Source of the DNA: Lachnospiraceae bacterium
Lineage (GTDB): Bacteria > Bacillota > Clostridia > Lachnospirales > Lachnospiraceae
Reading direction: 5' to 3'
Assembly (NCBI GenBank): GCA_017614155.1
Contig: JAGACK010000053.1
Location: 27,869-91,868 of the forward strand
Length of the DNA stretch: 64,000 nt
In this document: piece after piece, positions 25,819 through 34,280 of the stretch
Layout of the letters: each line of letters opens with the position of its first letter
Numbering within the stretch: the first letter of the stretch is position 1
Position numbers and translations under genes: made by a program
The notes under the pieces: model-generated
What the model was told of the DNA's origin: nothing
Databases searched by the model: none
The model's input: the letters and a program-made list of their open reading frames with translations, nothing else

Positions 25819-25845
25819 TTAGCACTCAATAAAATTGAGTGCTAA
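25819..25845 (+). promoter_or_regulatory. CIRCE element (HrcA operator) for htpG
   Basis: TTAGCACTC-N9-GAGTGCTAA is a perfect CIRCE, the binding site of the heat-shock repressor HrcA. It lies just upstream of the -35 box of the htpG promoter. In Bacillus subtilis htpG is not an HrcA target, so the wiring here differs. Confidence 0.95.
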
Positions 25846-25852
25846 TTTTTTA

Positions 25853-25881
25853 TTGACTTTTGGAATTCAGGGTCTTAAAAT
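25853..25881 (+). promoter_or_regulatory. SigA-type promoter for htpG
   Basis: TTGACT at 25853-25858 and TAAAAT at 25876-25881 are separated by 17 bp. The promoter is 8 bp downstream of CIRCE. The predicted leader of about 150 nt includes the full REP element at 25899-26002. Confidence 0.75.
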
Positions 25882-25898
25882 CATTTATGGTTGACAGA

Positions 25899-26002
25899 GG
25901 GAGACAGGGGGACGGTCCTATTGTCTCCTTTCCCAACACAGGGAAACTGATCTGGTTGTGTGATTGAAGGAAGGAGACAAAAGGACCGTCCCCCTGTCTC
26001 CC
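25899..26002. repeat. Full REP-like element in the htpG leader
   Basis: The left half is 25899-25928 and the inverted right half 25973-26002, with a 44-bp centre. The centre is itself partly palindromic (CCCAACACAG and CTGGTTGTGTG). It lies between the promoter and the htpG ribosome site, so the mRNA leader would carry two hairpins or one long one. Confidence 0.9.
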
Positions 26003-26036
26003 GGGCAATATATACAGGAAAGGAAGTGTTTTTATT

Positions 26037-28121
26037 ATGGCTGAGAAAAAAGGGTCGCTTTCGATATCGAGCGAAAATATCTTCCCGATTATAAAAAAAT
26101 GGATGTATTCCGACCAGGATATCTTCATCAGAGAGCTGATCTCCAACGGATGTGACGCCATCACGAAGCTGAAAAAGCTTGAGATGATGGGAGAATATGC
26201 GGCTCCGAAGGAGGAAACCGACGGAACCGACGGCGCGATGCTCAAGGGCAGGATCGATGTGGAGTGCGATGACAAGAACAAGACTCTGACATTCATCGAT
26301 AACGGCCTTGGCATGACGATGGATGAGGTTGACGAGTACATCAACCAGATCGCATTTTCAGGCGCTACGGATTTCATCGAAAAATACAAGGACAAGTCGG
26401 ATGCGGATCAGATCATCGGTCATTTCGGCCTTGGTTTTTATTCTGCATTCATGGTCGCAGACAGGGTCACGATAGATTCTCTTTCGTATAAGAAGGACGC
26501 GGCTCCGGTCCACTGGGAATGCGAAGGCGCCGGGACCGACTTCGAGATGAAGGACGGCGACAGGGACAGGGTCGGAACAAAGATTACGCTGCATATCAAC
26601 GACGACTGTCTCAAATACTGCAATGAATACACGGTACGCGAGGTGCTTGAGAAATACTGCTCCTTCATGCCGACAGAGATATATCTTGTAAATGTCAACA
26701 AGGCACCCGAGGAGCCCAAAAAGGACAAGGACGGCAAGGAGATAGAGCCCGAGCCGCCGAAGCCTGTCAACGATACACATCCGCTCTGGGCAAAGACTCC
26801 GAAGGACTGCACTGATGAGGAATACAAGGAGTTCTACCGCAAGGTCTTCAGGGATTACAGGGAACCGCTGTTCTGGATTCATCTGAACATGGATTACCCG
26901 TTCAACCTCAAAGGGATCCTTTATTTCCCGAAGATAAACATCGAATACGAATCGATAGAGGGAGTTATCAAGCTCTACAACAATCAGGTCTTCATCGCCG
27001 ACAACATCAAGGAGGTCATCCCTGAGTTCCTGATGCTCCTCAAGGGTGTGATAGACTGTCCCGATCTGCCGCTCAATGTTTCCAGAAGCGCGCTTCAGAA
27101 CGACGGCTTTGTGAACAAGATCTCTGATTATATCACAAAGAAGGTTGCCGAAAAGCTGTCCGGCCTTTGCAAGACCGACAGGGAAAACTACGAAAAATAT
27201 TGGGAGGACATCTCGCCCTTCGTCAAGTACGGCGTGCTCCGCAACGACAAGTTCGCCGAAAAGATCAATGATTATATACTCTTCAAGGATATCTACGACA
27301 AGTTCACGACCCTGCCCGAGTGCCTCGAGGTAAAGCCCATCGACACCGGCGATGATGAGGAGACTGATAATAAGGACGCCGCAGCCTCCGATGAGAAGCA
27401 GGAGGATAATAAGGACGAAGCGGCTTCTGAAGAAAAGGCTGAAGATGCTCCCGAGAAGGTTGAAGGAGAAGTCGTAGACGAAAACGGCGAACCCGTAGAG
27501 GAAGAGAAGAAGGAAAAGAAGGTCTACTATGTGACGGATCCCGTACAGCAGAGCCAGTATGTGAACATGTTCAAATCGGCAAAGATGACTGCCGTGGTGC
27601 TTACGCATAATATAGACCAGCCGTTCATCCAGTCTCTTGAATCAAAGAATGAGGGAGTCAGGTTCCTGCGTATCGATTCCGAGGTCGAGGACACGATGCG
27701 TTCAAAGACTTCAAAGAAGGAGATCGAGGAGTTTAAGGAGAAATCCGAAAAGCTTGAAAAGAAGCTGAGGAAGACGCTCAAGAAGGACAAACTCGTCGTG
27801 AAGCTTGACAAGCTCAAGAATAAGAAGGTCGCGTCCATGATTACCTTCTCCGAGGAGTCACGCAGGATGCAGGATATGATGAAGATGTATTCCATGGGGA
27901 ACGACATGGGAGATATGTTCAAGGATGCCGAGGGCGAAACCCTCATACTGAACGCGGGGCATCCGCTCGTACAGAAGGTCATGGAGGATCCCGAAAGCGA
28001 TTCCTCAAAGCTTATCGAACAGCAGCTTTATGATCTGGCGCTTCTTTCGAACAAGCAGCTTTCGCCTGATGAGCTGACCAAGTTCATCCAGCGCAGCAAC
28101 GATATACTGCTGAAGATCTAA
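26037..28121 (+). CDS. htpG: Hsp90-family molecular chaperone HtpG
   Basis: An ATP-dependent cytosolic chaperone, 694 residues compared with about 624 in E. coli. The N-terminal ATPase domain shows SDQDIFIRELISNGCDA, DNGLGMTMDEV and GHFGLGFYSAFMVAD. The middle domain has FRDYREPLFWIHLNMDYPFN, GILYFPK and LPLNVSRSALQND. Two acidic insertions explain the extra length: one near residues 223-245 (PEEPKKDKDGKEIEPEPPKP) and one of about 65 residues after the middle domain, rich in Glu, Asp, Lys and Ala (about 436-500). The C-terminal part ends ELTKFIQRSNDILLKI. Ribosome site AAGGAAG. Regulated by CIRCE. Confidence 0.97.
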   Translation: MAEKKGSLSISSENIFPIIKKWMYSDQDIFIRELISNGCDAITKLKKLEMMGEYAAPKEETDGTDGAMLKGRIDVECDDKNKTLTFIDNGLGMTMDEVDEYINQIAFSGATDFIEKYKDKSDADQIIGHFGLGFYSAFMVADRVTIDSLSYKKDAAPVHWECEGAGTDFEMKDGDRDRVGTKITLHINDDCLKYCNEYTVREVLEKYCSFMPTEIYLVNVNKAPEEPKKDKDGKEIEPEPPKPVNDTHPLWAKTPKDCTDEEYKEFYRKVFRDYREPLFWIHLNMDYPFNLKGILYFPKINIEYESIEGVIKLYNNQVFIADNIKEVIPEFLMLLKGVIDCPDLPLNVSRSALQNDGFVNKISDYITKKVAEKLSGLCKTDRENYEKYWEDISPFVKYGVLRNDKFAEKINDYILFKDIYDKFTTLPECLEVKPIDTGDDEETDNKDAAASDEKQEDNKDEAASEEKAEDAPEKVEGEVVDENGEPVEEEKKEKKVYYVTDPVQQSQYVNMFKSAKMTAVVLTHNIDQPFIQSLESKNEGVRFLRIDSEVEDTMRSKTSKKEIEEFKEKSEKLEKKLRKTLKKDKLVVKLDKLKNKKVASMITFSEESRRMQDMMKMYSMGNDMGDMFKDAEGETLILNAGHPLVQKVMEDPESDSSKLIEQQLYDLALLSNKQLSPDELTKFIQRSNDILLKI

Positions 28122-28142
28122 CCTTGATTTATGTTAACCGGA

Positions 28143-28328
28143 GACTCAGCAACATGTTTTGTTCACGGCTCGGACAGTTCTAAGCTCACCGTTCGTCTGA
28201 TGAACTAAATTTCGCTCTGCGCCGTTCCGCGCCTGAAAAACGGCGCGGCCTTCGCACCCGCGAAATTTATCAGACTCCGGTTCGCTAAGAACTGCCGGCT
28301 GGGTGTTCACAAAACATGTTGCTGAGTC
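28143..28328 (-). repeat. 186-bp structured repeat, copy A (minus orientation)
   Basis: The outer arms GACTCAGCAACATGTTTTGT and their exact complement bound a multi-helix foldback. Read on the minus strand it aligns without length change to the copies at 35620 and 47181. Inner helices: CAGTTCT/AGAACTG, ACCG/CGGT, TCTGAT/ATCAGA and CGCGCC/GGCGCG. It sits between htpG and the convergent HdeD-like gene and may act as a terminator for both. TAACCGG occurs directly repeated just outside both ends (28135 and 28336), a possible target duplication. Confidence 0.88.
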
Positions 28329-28364
28329 TCGTGAATAACCGGCCCTAATTATATATCCTTGCTC

Positions 28365-28919
28365 CTAGGCTGAAAATGTGCTTGCTATCATCTTGATGCC
28401 GGAGAGGATGATCTCGACTCCCACAACAAGCCCGATGGTCATGGCACTGATGAGCGGATGCACAAATCCGAATATGCCCGCGATGATCATAAGGATGCCG
28501 ATGATCACATGGATCCACCATTTGCCTGCGATCATCTCAACCGCTTTCTCAACATCCCCGGGAAGCTTTTTGATCCCGAATGCAGCCAGGATGCTGAGCA
28601 GGCCTGCAGCTATGAGCCATCCGAAAAGGATGTACAGGCTTATTTCGGCAGCGAGGATATTTGCATAATTACTGATCACGATTGCAAAACCGCAGATGCA
28701 TGCAAGTATGGCGCTGATCAGGCTCCAGGTGTTCGCAAGCCCCATCTTTTTTCTCTCACTGTAGGTCACCAGAGCCTCTATTGCATAAAAGAACATCATG
28801 ACTCCGGCAAACCAGATAAGTGACAGGAATGTCATGCCCGGACGGACAATGCAGAAAATCCCGCCTATTGCGACCAGGATTCCCAGGATTATCAGAAACG
28901 CTTTTTTCCCTTTAGACAT
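28365..28919 (-). CDS. HdeD/DUF308-family membrane protein
   Basis: A 184-residue protein made almost wholly of six hydrophobic helices in three similar pairs. The opening KAFLIILGILVAIGGIFCIV and the later IIGILMIIAGIFGFVHPL repeat the same pattern, and each hairpin has a Pro-containing turn (RPGMTFLSL, HPLISAMTI), which is typical of the HdeD/DUF308 family (named after an E. coli acid-resistance protein). Function in Gram-positives is unknown. Ribosome site GGAGG lies 9 nt upstream of the ATG. It is convergent with htpG across the structured repeat. Confidence 0.85.
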   Translation of the reverse strand: MSKGKKAFLIILGILVAIGGIFCIVRPGMTFLSLIWFAGVMMFFYAIEALVTYSERKKMGLANTWSLISAILACICGFAIVISNYANILAAEISLYILFGWLIAAGLLSILAAFGIKKLPGDVEKAVEMIAGKWWIHVIIGILMIIAGIFGFVHPLISAMTIGLVVGVEIILSGIKMIASTFSA

Positions 28920-29082
28920 AATTATTTTCCTCCATATAAAAACTGCTGTTCACAAAACTATTGAATTGTAATTCGATAGCGTTTTAATGTCAAGCAATGA
29001 CGGCTTTTCGCGGACATTTTATTGAAAGGGTCAAAGGTCTGAAAATATTGTTGCAGATTGATGCTACTGTTTGGGACAACTG

Positions 29083-29091
29083 TGATACAAT
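29083..29091 (+). promoter_or_regulatory. Extended -10 promoter for the HD-GYP gene
   Basis: TGATACAAT, an extended -10, lies 21 bp before the ATG. The -35 is poor. The rest of the 193-bp gap between the divergent genes shows no other recognised signal. Confidence 0.45.
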
Positions 29092-29112
29092 TAAATACCG
29101 GGAGGCGGTACC

Positions 29113-30312
29113 ATGAAAAATCTCGCAAAAAAGATCTGCAAAAGACTGCATGATGATCTCATAGAAGGATTTGACCTTTGGCAGCAGATGCTGAATGTAG
29201 CTGTTCTGATAGCGATCGGGGGAGCCGTTGTTTCAGCGTTCATATCGCTTGCCCTGGGAAATTCCGTCATAGCGATAGCGGCTTTTCTGTTTACGGCGGT
29301 ATTTGCCGTGATCTGTCTCATCCTGTCTTTGAAATCAAAGGATGTCATATATGCAGCCGTGCTTTTCTCCGTAGTCGCCAATTTCATCCTCTTTCCGGTC
29401 ATGTATTTTTATTCCGGAGGATACCACGGAGGCATGCCGCTGTGGCTGCTGCTAAGCCTCGTTATCAGCTGGGTCATAATAAGGAAAAGGATCCTGTATG
29501 TCGTTTATGTGCTGAGCGTGATCTTTCAGAGCGCCTGTATCCTGTACAGTGAGGCTCATCCCGAAATGGTCGTCAGATTCAATTCCGAGCATGATGCGGC
29601 CATGGATGTGATCCAGTCGCTGATACTGGTCTCGCTGATATTCGGGATCATCATCAGATATCAGAGCAGTGCATACGAAAAAAAGAAGCAGGAGCTGGAT
29701 GAAGCAAATGCCAAGCTGTCGGAGGCGAATGCCAGGATAACGATGCAGTCCATGTATACCCTGGCAAAGACCATAGATGCCAAGGACAGATATACCAACG
29801 GCCATTCCATCAGGGTGGCAAAATACGCAAAGATGATCGCCGAGCGGCTGGGCTTTTCAAAGGACGATATCGAGGAACTGTACAACATGGCCATGCTGCA
29901 CGATATCGGAAAGATAGGAGTGCCGGATGCGATAATAAACAAGAAGGGGAAGCTATCGGAGGATGAGTATCATATAATAAAGCTCCACCCTTCGATTGGA
30001 TATGATATCCTGTCTGAAATGCCGGAATTGAAGCATGTCGGCGTAGGAGCCAGATGGCACCATGAAAGATATGACGGGACAGGCTATCCTGACGGCCTGG
30101 TCGGAGACCAGATACCCTTAAATGCCAGGATCATAAGCGTGGCTGATGCATATGATGCAATGACCAGCAACAGAAGCTACAGATCCTTCATGGCTCAGGA
30201 GGAGGTCAGGAAAGAACTTGAAAACGGGCGGGGGACCCAGTTTGATCCGCAGATCGCGGATATCATGCTCGACATTATGAAGGAGGACCGTTTCTATGAC
30301 CTTCACGAATGA
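29113..30312 (+). CDS. Membrane HD-GYP domain protein (predicted cyclic-di-GMP phosphodiesterase)
   Basis: A 399-residue protein. Five or six membrane helices fill residues 25-185, a coiled-coil linker follows (KKKQELDEANAKLSEANAR), then an HD-GYP domain: NGHSIRVAKYAKMIAERLG, MLHDIGKIGVPDAIINK (HD pair at 263-264), LHPSIGYDIL, the HHERYDGTGYPDGL motif with the GYP-like GTGYP, and ISVADAYDAMTSNRSYR. All metal ligands look present. The family hydrolyses cyclic-di-GMP or related dinucleotides. No GGDEF enzyme is near. The stop overlaps the following GNAT gene by 17 bp. Ribosome site GGGAGG. Confidence 0.9.
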   Translation: MKNLAKKICKRLHDDLIEGFDLWQQMLNVAVLIAIGGAVVSAFISLALGNSVIAIAAFLFTAVFAVICLILSLKSKDVIYAAVLFSVVANFILFPVMYFYSGGYHGGMPLWLLLSLVISWVIIRKRILYVVYVLSVIFQSACILYSEAHPEMVVRFNSEHDAAMDVIQSLILVSLIFGIIIRYQSSAYEKKKQELDEANAKLSEANARITMQSMYTLAKTIDAKDRYTNGHSIRVAKYAKMIAERLGFSKDDIEELYNMAMLHDIGKIGVPDAIINKKGKLSEDEYHIIKLHPSIGYDILSEMPELKHVGVGARWHHERYDGTGYPDGLVGDQIPLNARIISVADAYDAMTSNRSYRSFMAQEEVRKELENGRGTQFDPQIADIMLDIMKEDRFYDLHE

Positions 30313-30958
30313 GAATCCTTCTATCCGCGCGCTGTATGAACACGCCTTTTCAAAGGGCTTATCCCCGAAATGTGTATTTAACGAGGAAACGCAGGACAGG
30401 TATATCGAAACAGCGATAGATGCTTACAGGGATTATGCGCTTTTCAGGTATCTTTTCAACGGAAAATATGATACGGATGTGTTCTCGCGCATGATGTCCG
30501 TGGATTTCAGGAGCAGGATCGGCTTTACTGCCGGGATCGCAAGCAGCGAAGCCTTTGAATCCGTCATGCTTATCGAACCGCCGAAAGCGGAAAAGCCGGA
30601 TATGGCTGATTATTTCAAGGTTGCGCATCCAAGTGACTATTCGCTGCTTTTAAGGCCCATCATGTACCGCATGGAGGGATTTGAAAAGTATGCCCTGGAA
30701 AAAAGGGAGCAGTTCCTGGATGAAAGGACCTGGTATATTTATGTCTTTGCGACAAAGGAAGAGTTCAAGGGAAGGGGATTTGGCAGGAAGCTGATGGATA
30801 TCCTCCTTTCCTTTGCGGATGATAATAAATGCAGGGTCTGCCTGGAAACAAACGACAGCGGCAATGTCGGGATGTATGAACACTTCGGGTTCAAGACAGC
30901 CGCTGTCTCGCAATACCGGGGGGTTCTGGAACACTACAACATGATATATGAAAAATGA
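30296..30958 (+). CDS. GNAT-family N-acetyltransferase
   Basis: A 220-residue cytosolic protein with the GNAT acetyl-CoA site in its C-terminal half: TWYIYVFATKEEFKGRGFGR gives the strand plus the R/Q-x-x-G-x-G/A loop (GRGFGRK), followed by CLETNDSGNVGMYEHFGFK. The N-terminal 90 residues resemble the uncharacterised GNATs common in Clostridia. The substrate is unknown. The gene overlaps the HD-GYP stop by 17 bp and is probably translationally coupled; a ribosome site (GGAGGACC) lies inside the HD-GYP gene. Confidence 0.82.
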   Translation: MTFTNENPSIRALYEHAFSKGLSPKCVFNEETQDRYIETAIDAYRDYALFRYLFNGKYDTDVFSRMMSVDFRSRIGFTAGIASSEAFESVMLIEPPKAEKPDMADYFKVAHPSDYSLLLRPIMYRMEGFEKYALEKREQFLDERTWYIYVFATKEEFKGRGFGRKLMDILLSFADDNKCRVCLETNDSGNVGMYEHFGFKTAAVSQYRGVLEHYNMIYEK

Positions 30959-31018
30959 GTCATCCTTGGCGCGGTTTTATGTAAACCGTAGACCGCACGA
31001 TGTGTTCCACGGCTCACT

Positions 31019-31046
31019 TTGACATGAGATATCCATCTGATATAAT
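31019..31046 (+). promoter_or_regulatory. Promoter of the phosphonate operon
   Basis: A consensus TTGACA (31019-31024), 16-bp spacer and perfect TATAAT (31041-31046) lie 46 bp before the phnW start. This is the best sigma-A promoter in the window and suggests constitutive, strong expression. Confidence 0.85.
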
Positions 31047-31091
31047 AGTAGTCGGATTTTTTGATCTGAGATAAAAAAGAGGATAGGAAAG

Positions 31092-32216
31092 ATGGATATA
31101 AAGAGAAATGTTCTTCTGAATCCGGGGCCTTCGACAACTACCGATACGGTCAAGATGGCCCAGGTTGTGCCTGATATCTGTCCGAGGGAAAAGGAGTTTG
31201 CCGGTATCATGGCCCCCATGCGCGACGATCTGGTACGCATTGTTCACGGAGATTCAAAGGAGTACACGGCGGTGCTTTTTTGCGGATCGGGAACGATATG
31301 CATCGATATCGCCCTGAATTCGCTGCTTGATGAGGGAAAAAAGGCGCTCGTCATCAATAACGGCGCCTACTCGCAGAGAGCCTGCGATGTCTGCAGTTAT
31401 TATGGACTGCCGTTCATCGGCTTAAAGCAGCCGCTTTATGAAAAGCCCGATCTCGGGAAAATAGAGGAAACCCTGAAGGAAAACCCCGACATCGGATATG
31501 TATATGTGACCTACCATGAGACCGGGACGGGACTTCTGAACCCGGTAAAGGAGATAGGCGCGCTCGCGCACAGATACGGCGCATTTCTTATTACCGATAC
31601 CACCAGCGCCTATGCGATGATCCCGATAAATGTATATGATCAGAACATTGATTTCTGCATGGCCTCTGCCCAGAAGGGCATCATGGCGATGACAGGTCTT
31701 TCTTATATCATAGGAAGACGCGATATCATAGAAAAGTCAAAGGATTTCCCGAAACGTTCTTATTATTGCAATCTGTATATGCAGTATGAGTATTTCGAAA
31801 AGACGGGAGAGATGCATTTCACGCCTCCCGTACAGACCATCTATGCGGCCCGTCAGGCGCTCATCGAGTATTTTGAAGAGGGCGAGGAGGCCAAATGGGC
31901 AAGGCATCAGCGTGTCATGAAGGCGATCCGAAAGGGCATAGACGAGATCGGGCTTCACGAGGCTTTAAGCCGTGATGTCCAGTCCGGGCTTGTAGCCGCC
32001 ATCGATTATCCCGATGATCCGAACTGGGATTTTGAAAAAATACATGATTACTGCTATGAGAGGGGCTTTACGATCTATCCCGGAAAGATAGACGGCAGGG
32101 GCGGTTTCAGGCTGTGCGCCCTGGGCGCCATCGATGAAAAGGATATTGAGGATTTCTGGGTCGTTTTCAGGGAAGCTCTGAAAGACGCAGGCGTAAGCAC
32201 TCCGATAGGAAAATAA
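31092..32216 (+). CDS. phnW: 2-aminoethylphosphonate-pyruvate aminotransferase
   Basis: A 374-residue fold-type I PLP enzyme. It interconverts phosphonoacetaldehyde plus alanine with 2-aminoethylphosphonate (AEP) plus pyruvate; next to PepM it runs in the biosynthetic direction. Seen are the opening NVLLNPGPSTTTDTVK, the phosphate-binding GSGTICIDIALNS, the Asp of TDTTSAYA and the Schiff-base Lys195 in ASAQKGIMAM, and the C-terminal GGFRLCALGAID. It is the first gene of the operon; the next starts 19 nt on. Ribosome site GAGGATAGG. Confidence 0.94.
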   Translation: MDIKRNVLLNPGPSTTTDTVKMAQVVPDICPREKEFAGIMAPMRDDLVRIVHGDSKEYTAVLFCGSGTICIDIALNSLLDEGKKALVINNGAYSQRACDVCSYYGLPFIGLKQPLYEKPDLGKIEETLKENPDIGYVYVTYHETGTGLLNPVKEIGALAHRYGAFLITDTTSAYAMIPINVYDQNIDFCMASAQKGIMAMTGLSYIIGRRDIIEKSKDFPKRSYYCNLYMQYEYFEKTGEMHFTPPVQTIYAARQALIEYFEEGEEAKWARHQRVMKAIRKGIDEIGLHEALSRDVQSGLVAAIDYPDDPNWDFEKIHDYCYERGFTIYPGKIDGRGGFRLCALGAIDEKDIEDFWVVFREALKDAGVSTPIGK

Positions 32217-32235
32217 GACAGAGAGGTTGAAAATT

Positions 32236-33531
32236 TTGAAAAAAGTCTATACCTGTTTTACAACAGACATAATCCATGAGGGACATCTCAATATAATAAA
32301 GGAGGCCGCAAAGCTCGGAAGCGTCACAATCGGAGCGCTTTCGGATGCCGCTCTCATCCGCTACAACCGTTTTCCGACGATATCGCTGGAGGAAAGGATC
32401 GCGCTTTACAGATCTTTAGACGGCGTCGACGATGTAGTGGTCCAGAACGACATGACGTATGATGAGATAATAAAAACGCTGCGCCCCGATATCGTGATCC
32501 ACGGAGACAACTGGAAGGAAGGACCGGAAAACGCGCTCCGTGAAAACTGCCTGGAGGCGCTTAAGGAATACGGCGGGGAACTTGTCGAGGTCGGATATAC
32601 GTATAATGAAAACGTTGCAAAGGCAGACAGGCAGCTCAAGGAAAAGCTGGCAATGCCCGAATACAGAAGGAAACGCTTAAGACAGCTCATAGATATCTGT
32701 CCCATAGTCAAGGTGATGGAGGCGCACAGCGGACTGACTGGTCTTATTACCGAAAAAACCATCGTGGAAAAAAACGGGAAGCTTGACCAGTTTGACGGTA
32801 TGTGGGTTTCGTCGCTGTGCGACAGCACGGACAGGGGCAAGCCCGATATCGAGCTGGTGGATATGACATCCAGGCTTCGTACGATCAATGATATCATGGA
32901 GGTCACGACGAAGCCGATAATCCTTGACGGGGATACCGGCGGACTGACCGAGCATTTCGTATATAATGTGCGTACCCTTGAAAGGATGGGTGTTTCGGCA
33001 GTCATAATAGAGGACAAGACCGGACTGAAAAAGAATTCGCTGTTTGGCACGGAAGTGGTCCAGACCCAGGATTCCATAGAGAATTTTTCGGCGAAGATCG
33101 CTGCAGGAAAAAGAGCGCAGCTTACGGATGATTTCATGATCATCGCCCGTATCGAATCCCTGATCCTTGAGCAGGGCATGGAGGATGCGCTGAAAAGGGC
33201 CTTTGCTTTTGTAGAAGCGGGCGCGGACGGCATCATGATCCACAGCCGCAAAAAGGACCCTGCCGAGATCTTTGAATTCTGCGACCTGTTCAGGAAAAAG
33301 AACACTTCGACACCCATAGTCGTTGTCCCGACCTCGTTCAACAGCGTGACTGAGGAAGAACTTGCAGGACACGGCGTCAATATAGTGATCTATGCAAATC
33401 AGCTGATGCGCGCGGCGTTCCCGGCCATGAAGCAGACAGCAGTCGAGATACTGACAAACCACAGGGCCCTCGAGGCGGATTCACACCTCATGCCCTTCAA
33501 GGAAATAATCACCCTGATCGACGAGTTATGA
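32236..33531 (+). CDS. pepM: Phosphoenolpyruvate mutase with N-terminal cytidylyltransferase-like domain
   Basis: PepM converts PEP to phosphonopyruvate, forming the C-P bond. The start is taken as TTG 32236, 9 nt after GAGAGG; TTG 32227 is too close. Residues 1-130 form a nucleotidyltransferase domain with HEGH (residues 14-17), LEERIALYRSLDGVDDVV and VIHGDNWKEG. Residues about 150-430 form the isocitrate-lyase-superfamily mutase with DGMWVSSLCDST, the catalytic EDKTG segment (259-263) followed by KKNS as in true mutases, and IIARIESL and HSRKKDPAEI. The N-terminal domain may nucleotidylate phosphonopyruvate, its derivatives or another substrate. Stop overlaps the next start (ATGA). Confidence 0.93.
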   Translation: MKKVYTCFTTDIIHEGHLNIIKEAAKLGSVTIGALSDAALIRYNRFPTISLEERIALYRSLDGVDDVVVQNDMTYDEIIKTLRPDIVIHGDNWKEGPENALRENCLEALKEYGGELVEVGYTYNENVAKADRQLKEKLAMPEYRRKRLRQLIDICPIVKVMEAHSGLTGLITEKTIVEKNGKLDQFDGMWVSSLCDSTDRGKPDIELVDMTSRLRTINDIMEVTTKPIILDGDTGGLTEHFVYNVRTLERMGVSAVIIEDKTGLKKNSLFGTEVVQTQDSIENFSAKIAAGKRAQLTDDFMIIARIESLILEQGMEDALKRAFAFVEAGADGIMIHSRKKDPAEIFEFCDLFRKKNTSTPIVVVPTSFNSVTEEELAGHGVNIVIYANQLMRAAFPAMKQTAVEILTNHRALEADSHLMPFKEIITLIDEL

Positions 33532-34253
33532 TGATAAGGAGCGAAGAAAAAAAGTTCAATGAGATCGCGATCCTGATGGCAGCGGGAATGGGAACGAGGA
33601 TGAGGCCTCTGACGGAGAATACGCCGAAGCCGCTGATAAAGGTACGCGGCATCCCCATGGCCGAAACCGTGATAGGCGGTCTCAGGGAGCGTGGGATAGA
33701 GGAGATCACAGTCGTTACAGGGTATCTGGGAGAACAGTTTTCATATCTTGAATCGAAATATCCCGGTCTTTCCACAGTGTCCAACAAAGACTATGAAACC
33801 GTCAATAACATCTCATCGATAAAAGCCGTGACTGACAGGCTGCGCGGAAGAAATGCATTTATCTGCGAGGCCGATCTTTTTGTGTCGGATCCGTCTATCT
33901 TTCAGGCAGATCTTGAGGGCTCCTGTTATTTCGGAAAATATGTCAGCGGATATTCCGATGACTGGGTGTTTGAACGCGATGAGAAAGGGTTTATCACTCG
34001 CGTCGGCAAGGGCGGCACGGACTGCTATAATATGTGCGGTATCGCGTACTTTACCGCTGAGGATGCCACGATACTTGCAGATGCGATCGACGAGCGGTAT
34101 TCAACTGACGGATATGAGGATCTTTTCTGGGATGATGTGGTCAATGAAAACCTGGACAGGCTTCGCCTGACTGTTCAGCCAGTAGGCCATGATCAGATAG
34201 CGGAGATAGATACCGTCGAAGAGCTGCGGGCCTTTGAAGAGCGCACAGACTAG
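33528..34253 (+). CDS. Nucleotidyltransferase, probable AEP cytidylyltransferase (PntC/LicC-like)
   Basis: A 241-residue sugar-phosphate-nucleotidyltransferase-type enzyme. MAAGMGTRMRPLTENTPKPL is the nucleotide-binding signature, ICEADLF supplies the metal-binding Asp, and DCYNMCGIAYF and EDLFWDDVV resemble LicC-type choline-phosphate cytidylyltransferases. In other bacteria a homologue next to PepM (PntC) makes CMP-AEP, the activated donor for decorating surface glycans. Its place between PepM and a TagB-like transferase supports that role; choline phosphate as substrate is the main alternative. Overlaps pepM by 4 bp. Confidence 0.8.
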   Translation: MMIRSEEKKFNEIAILMAAGMGTRMRPLTENTPKPLIKVRGIPMAETVIGGLRERGIEEITVVTGYLGEQFSYLESKYPGLSTVSNKDYETVNNISSIKAVTDRLRGRNAFICEADLFVSDPSIFQADLEGSCYFGKYVSGYSDDWVFERDEKGFITRVGKGGTDCYNMCGIAYFTAEDATILADAIDERYSTDGYEDLFWDDVVNENLDRLRLTVQPVGHDQIAEIDTVEELRAFEERTD

Positions 34254-34280
34254 GTAGGTTGATTCACTTAAGGAGGATAA

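Noticed and set aside
25777-26002. REP halves as a CRISPR array
   Set aside because: The halves are inverted, not direct, occur one or two at a time, and no cas gene or regular spacers are present.
26358-27608. 416-codon open frame antisense to htpG
   Set aside because: It mirrors the codon periodicity of htpG, has no recognisable motif or ribosome site, and would overlap a certain gene completely. Similar antisense frames at 55993-57147, 32406-33380 and 34701-35585 were rejected for the same reason.
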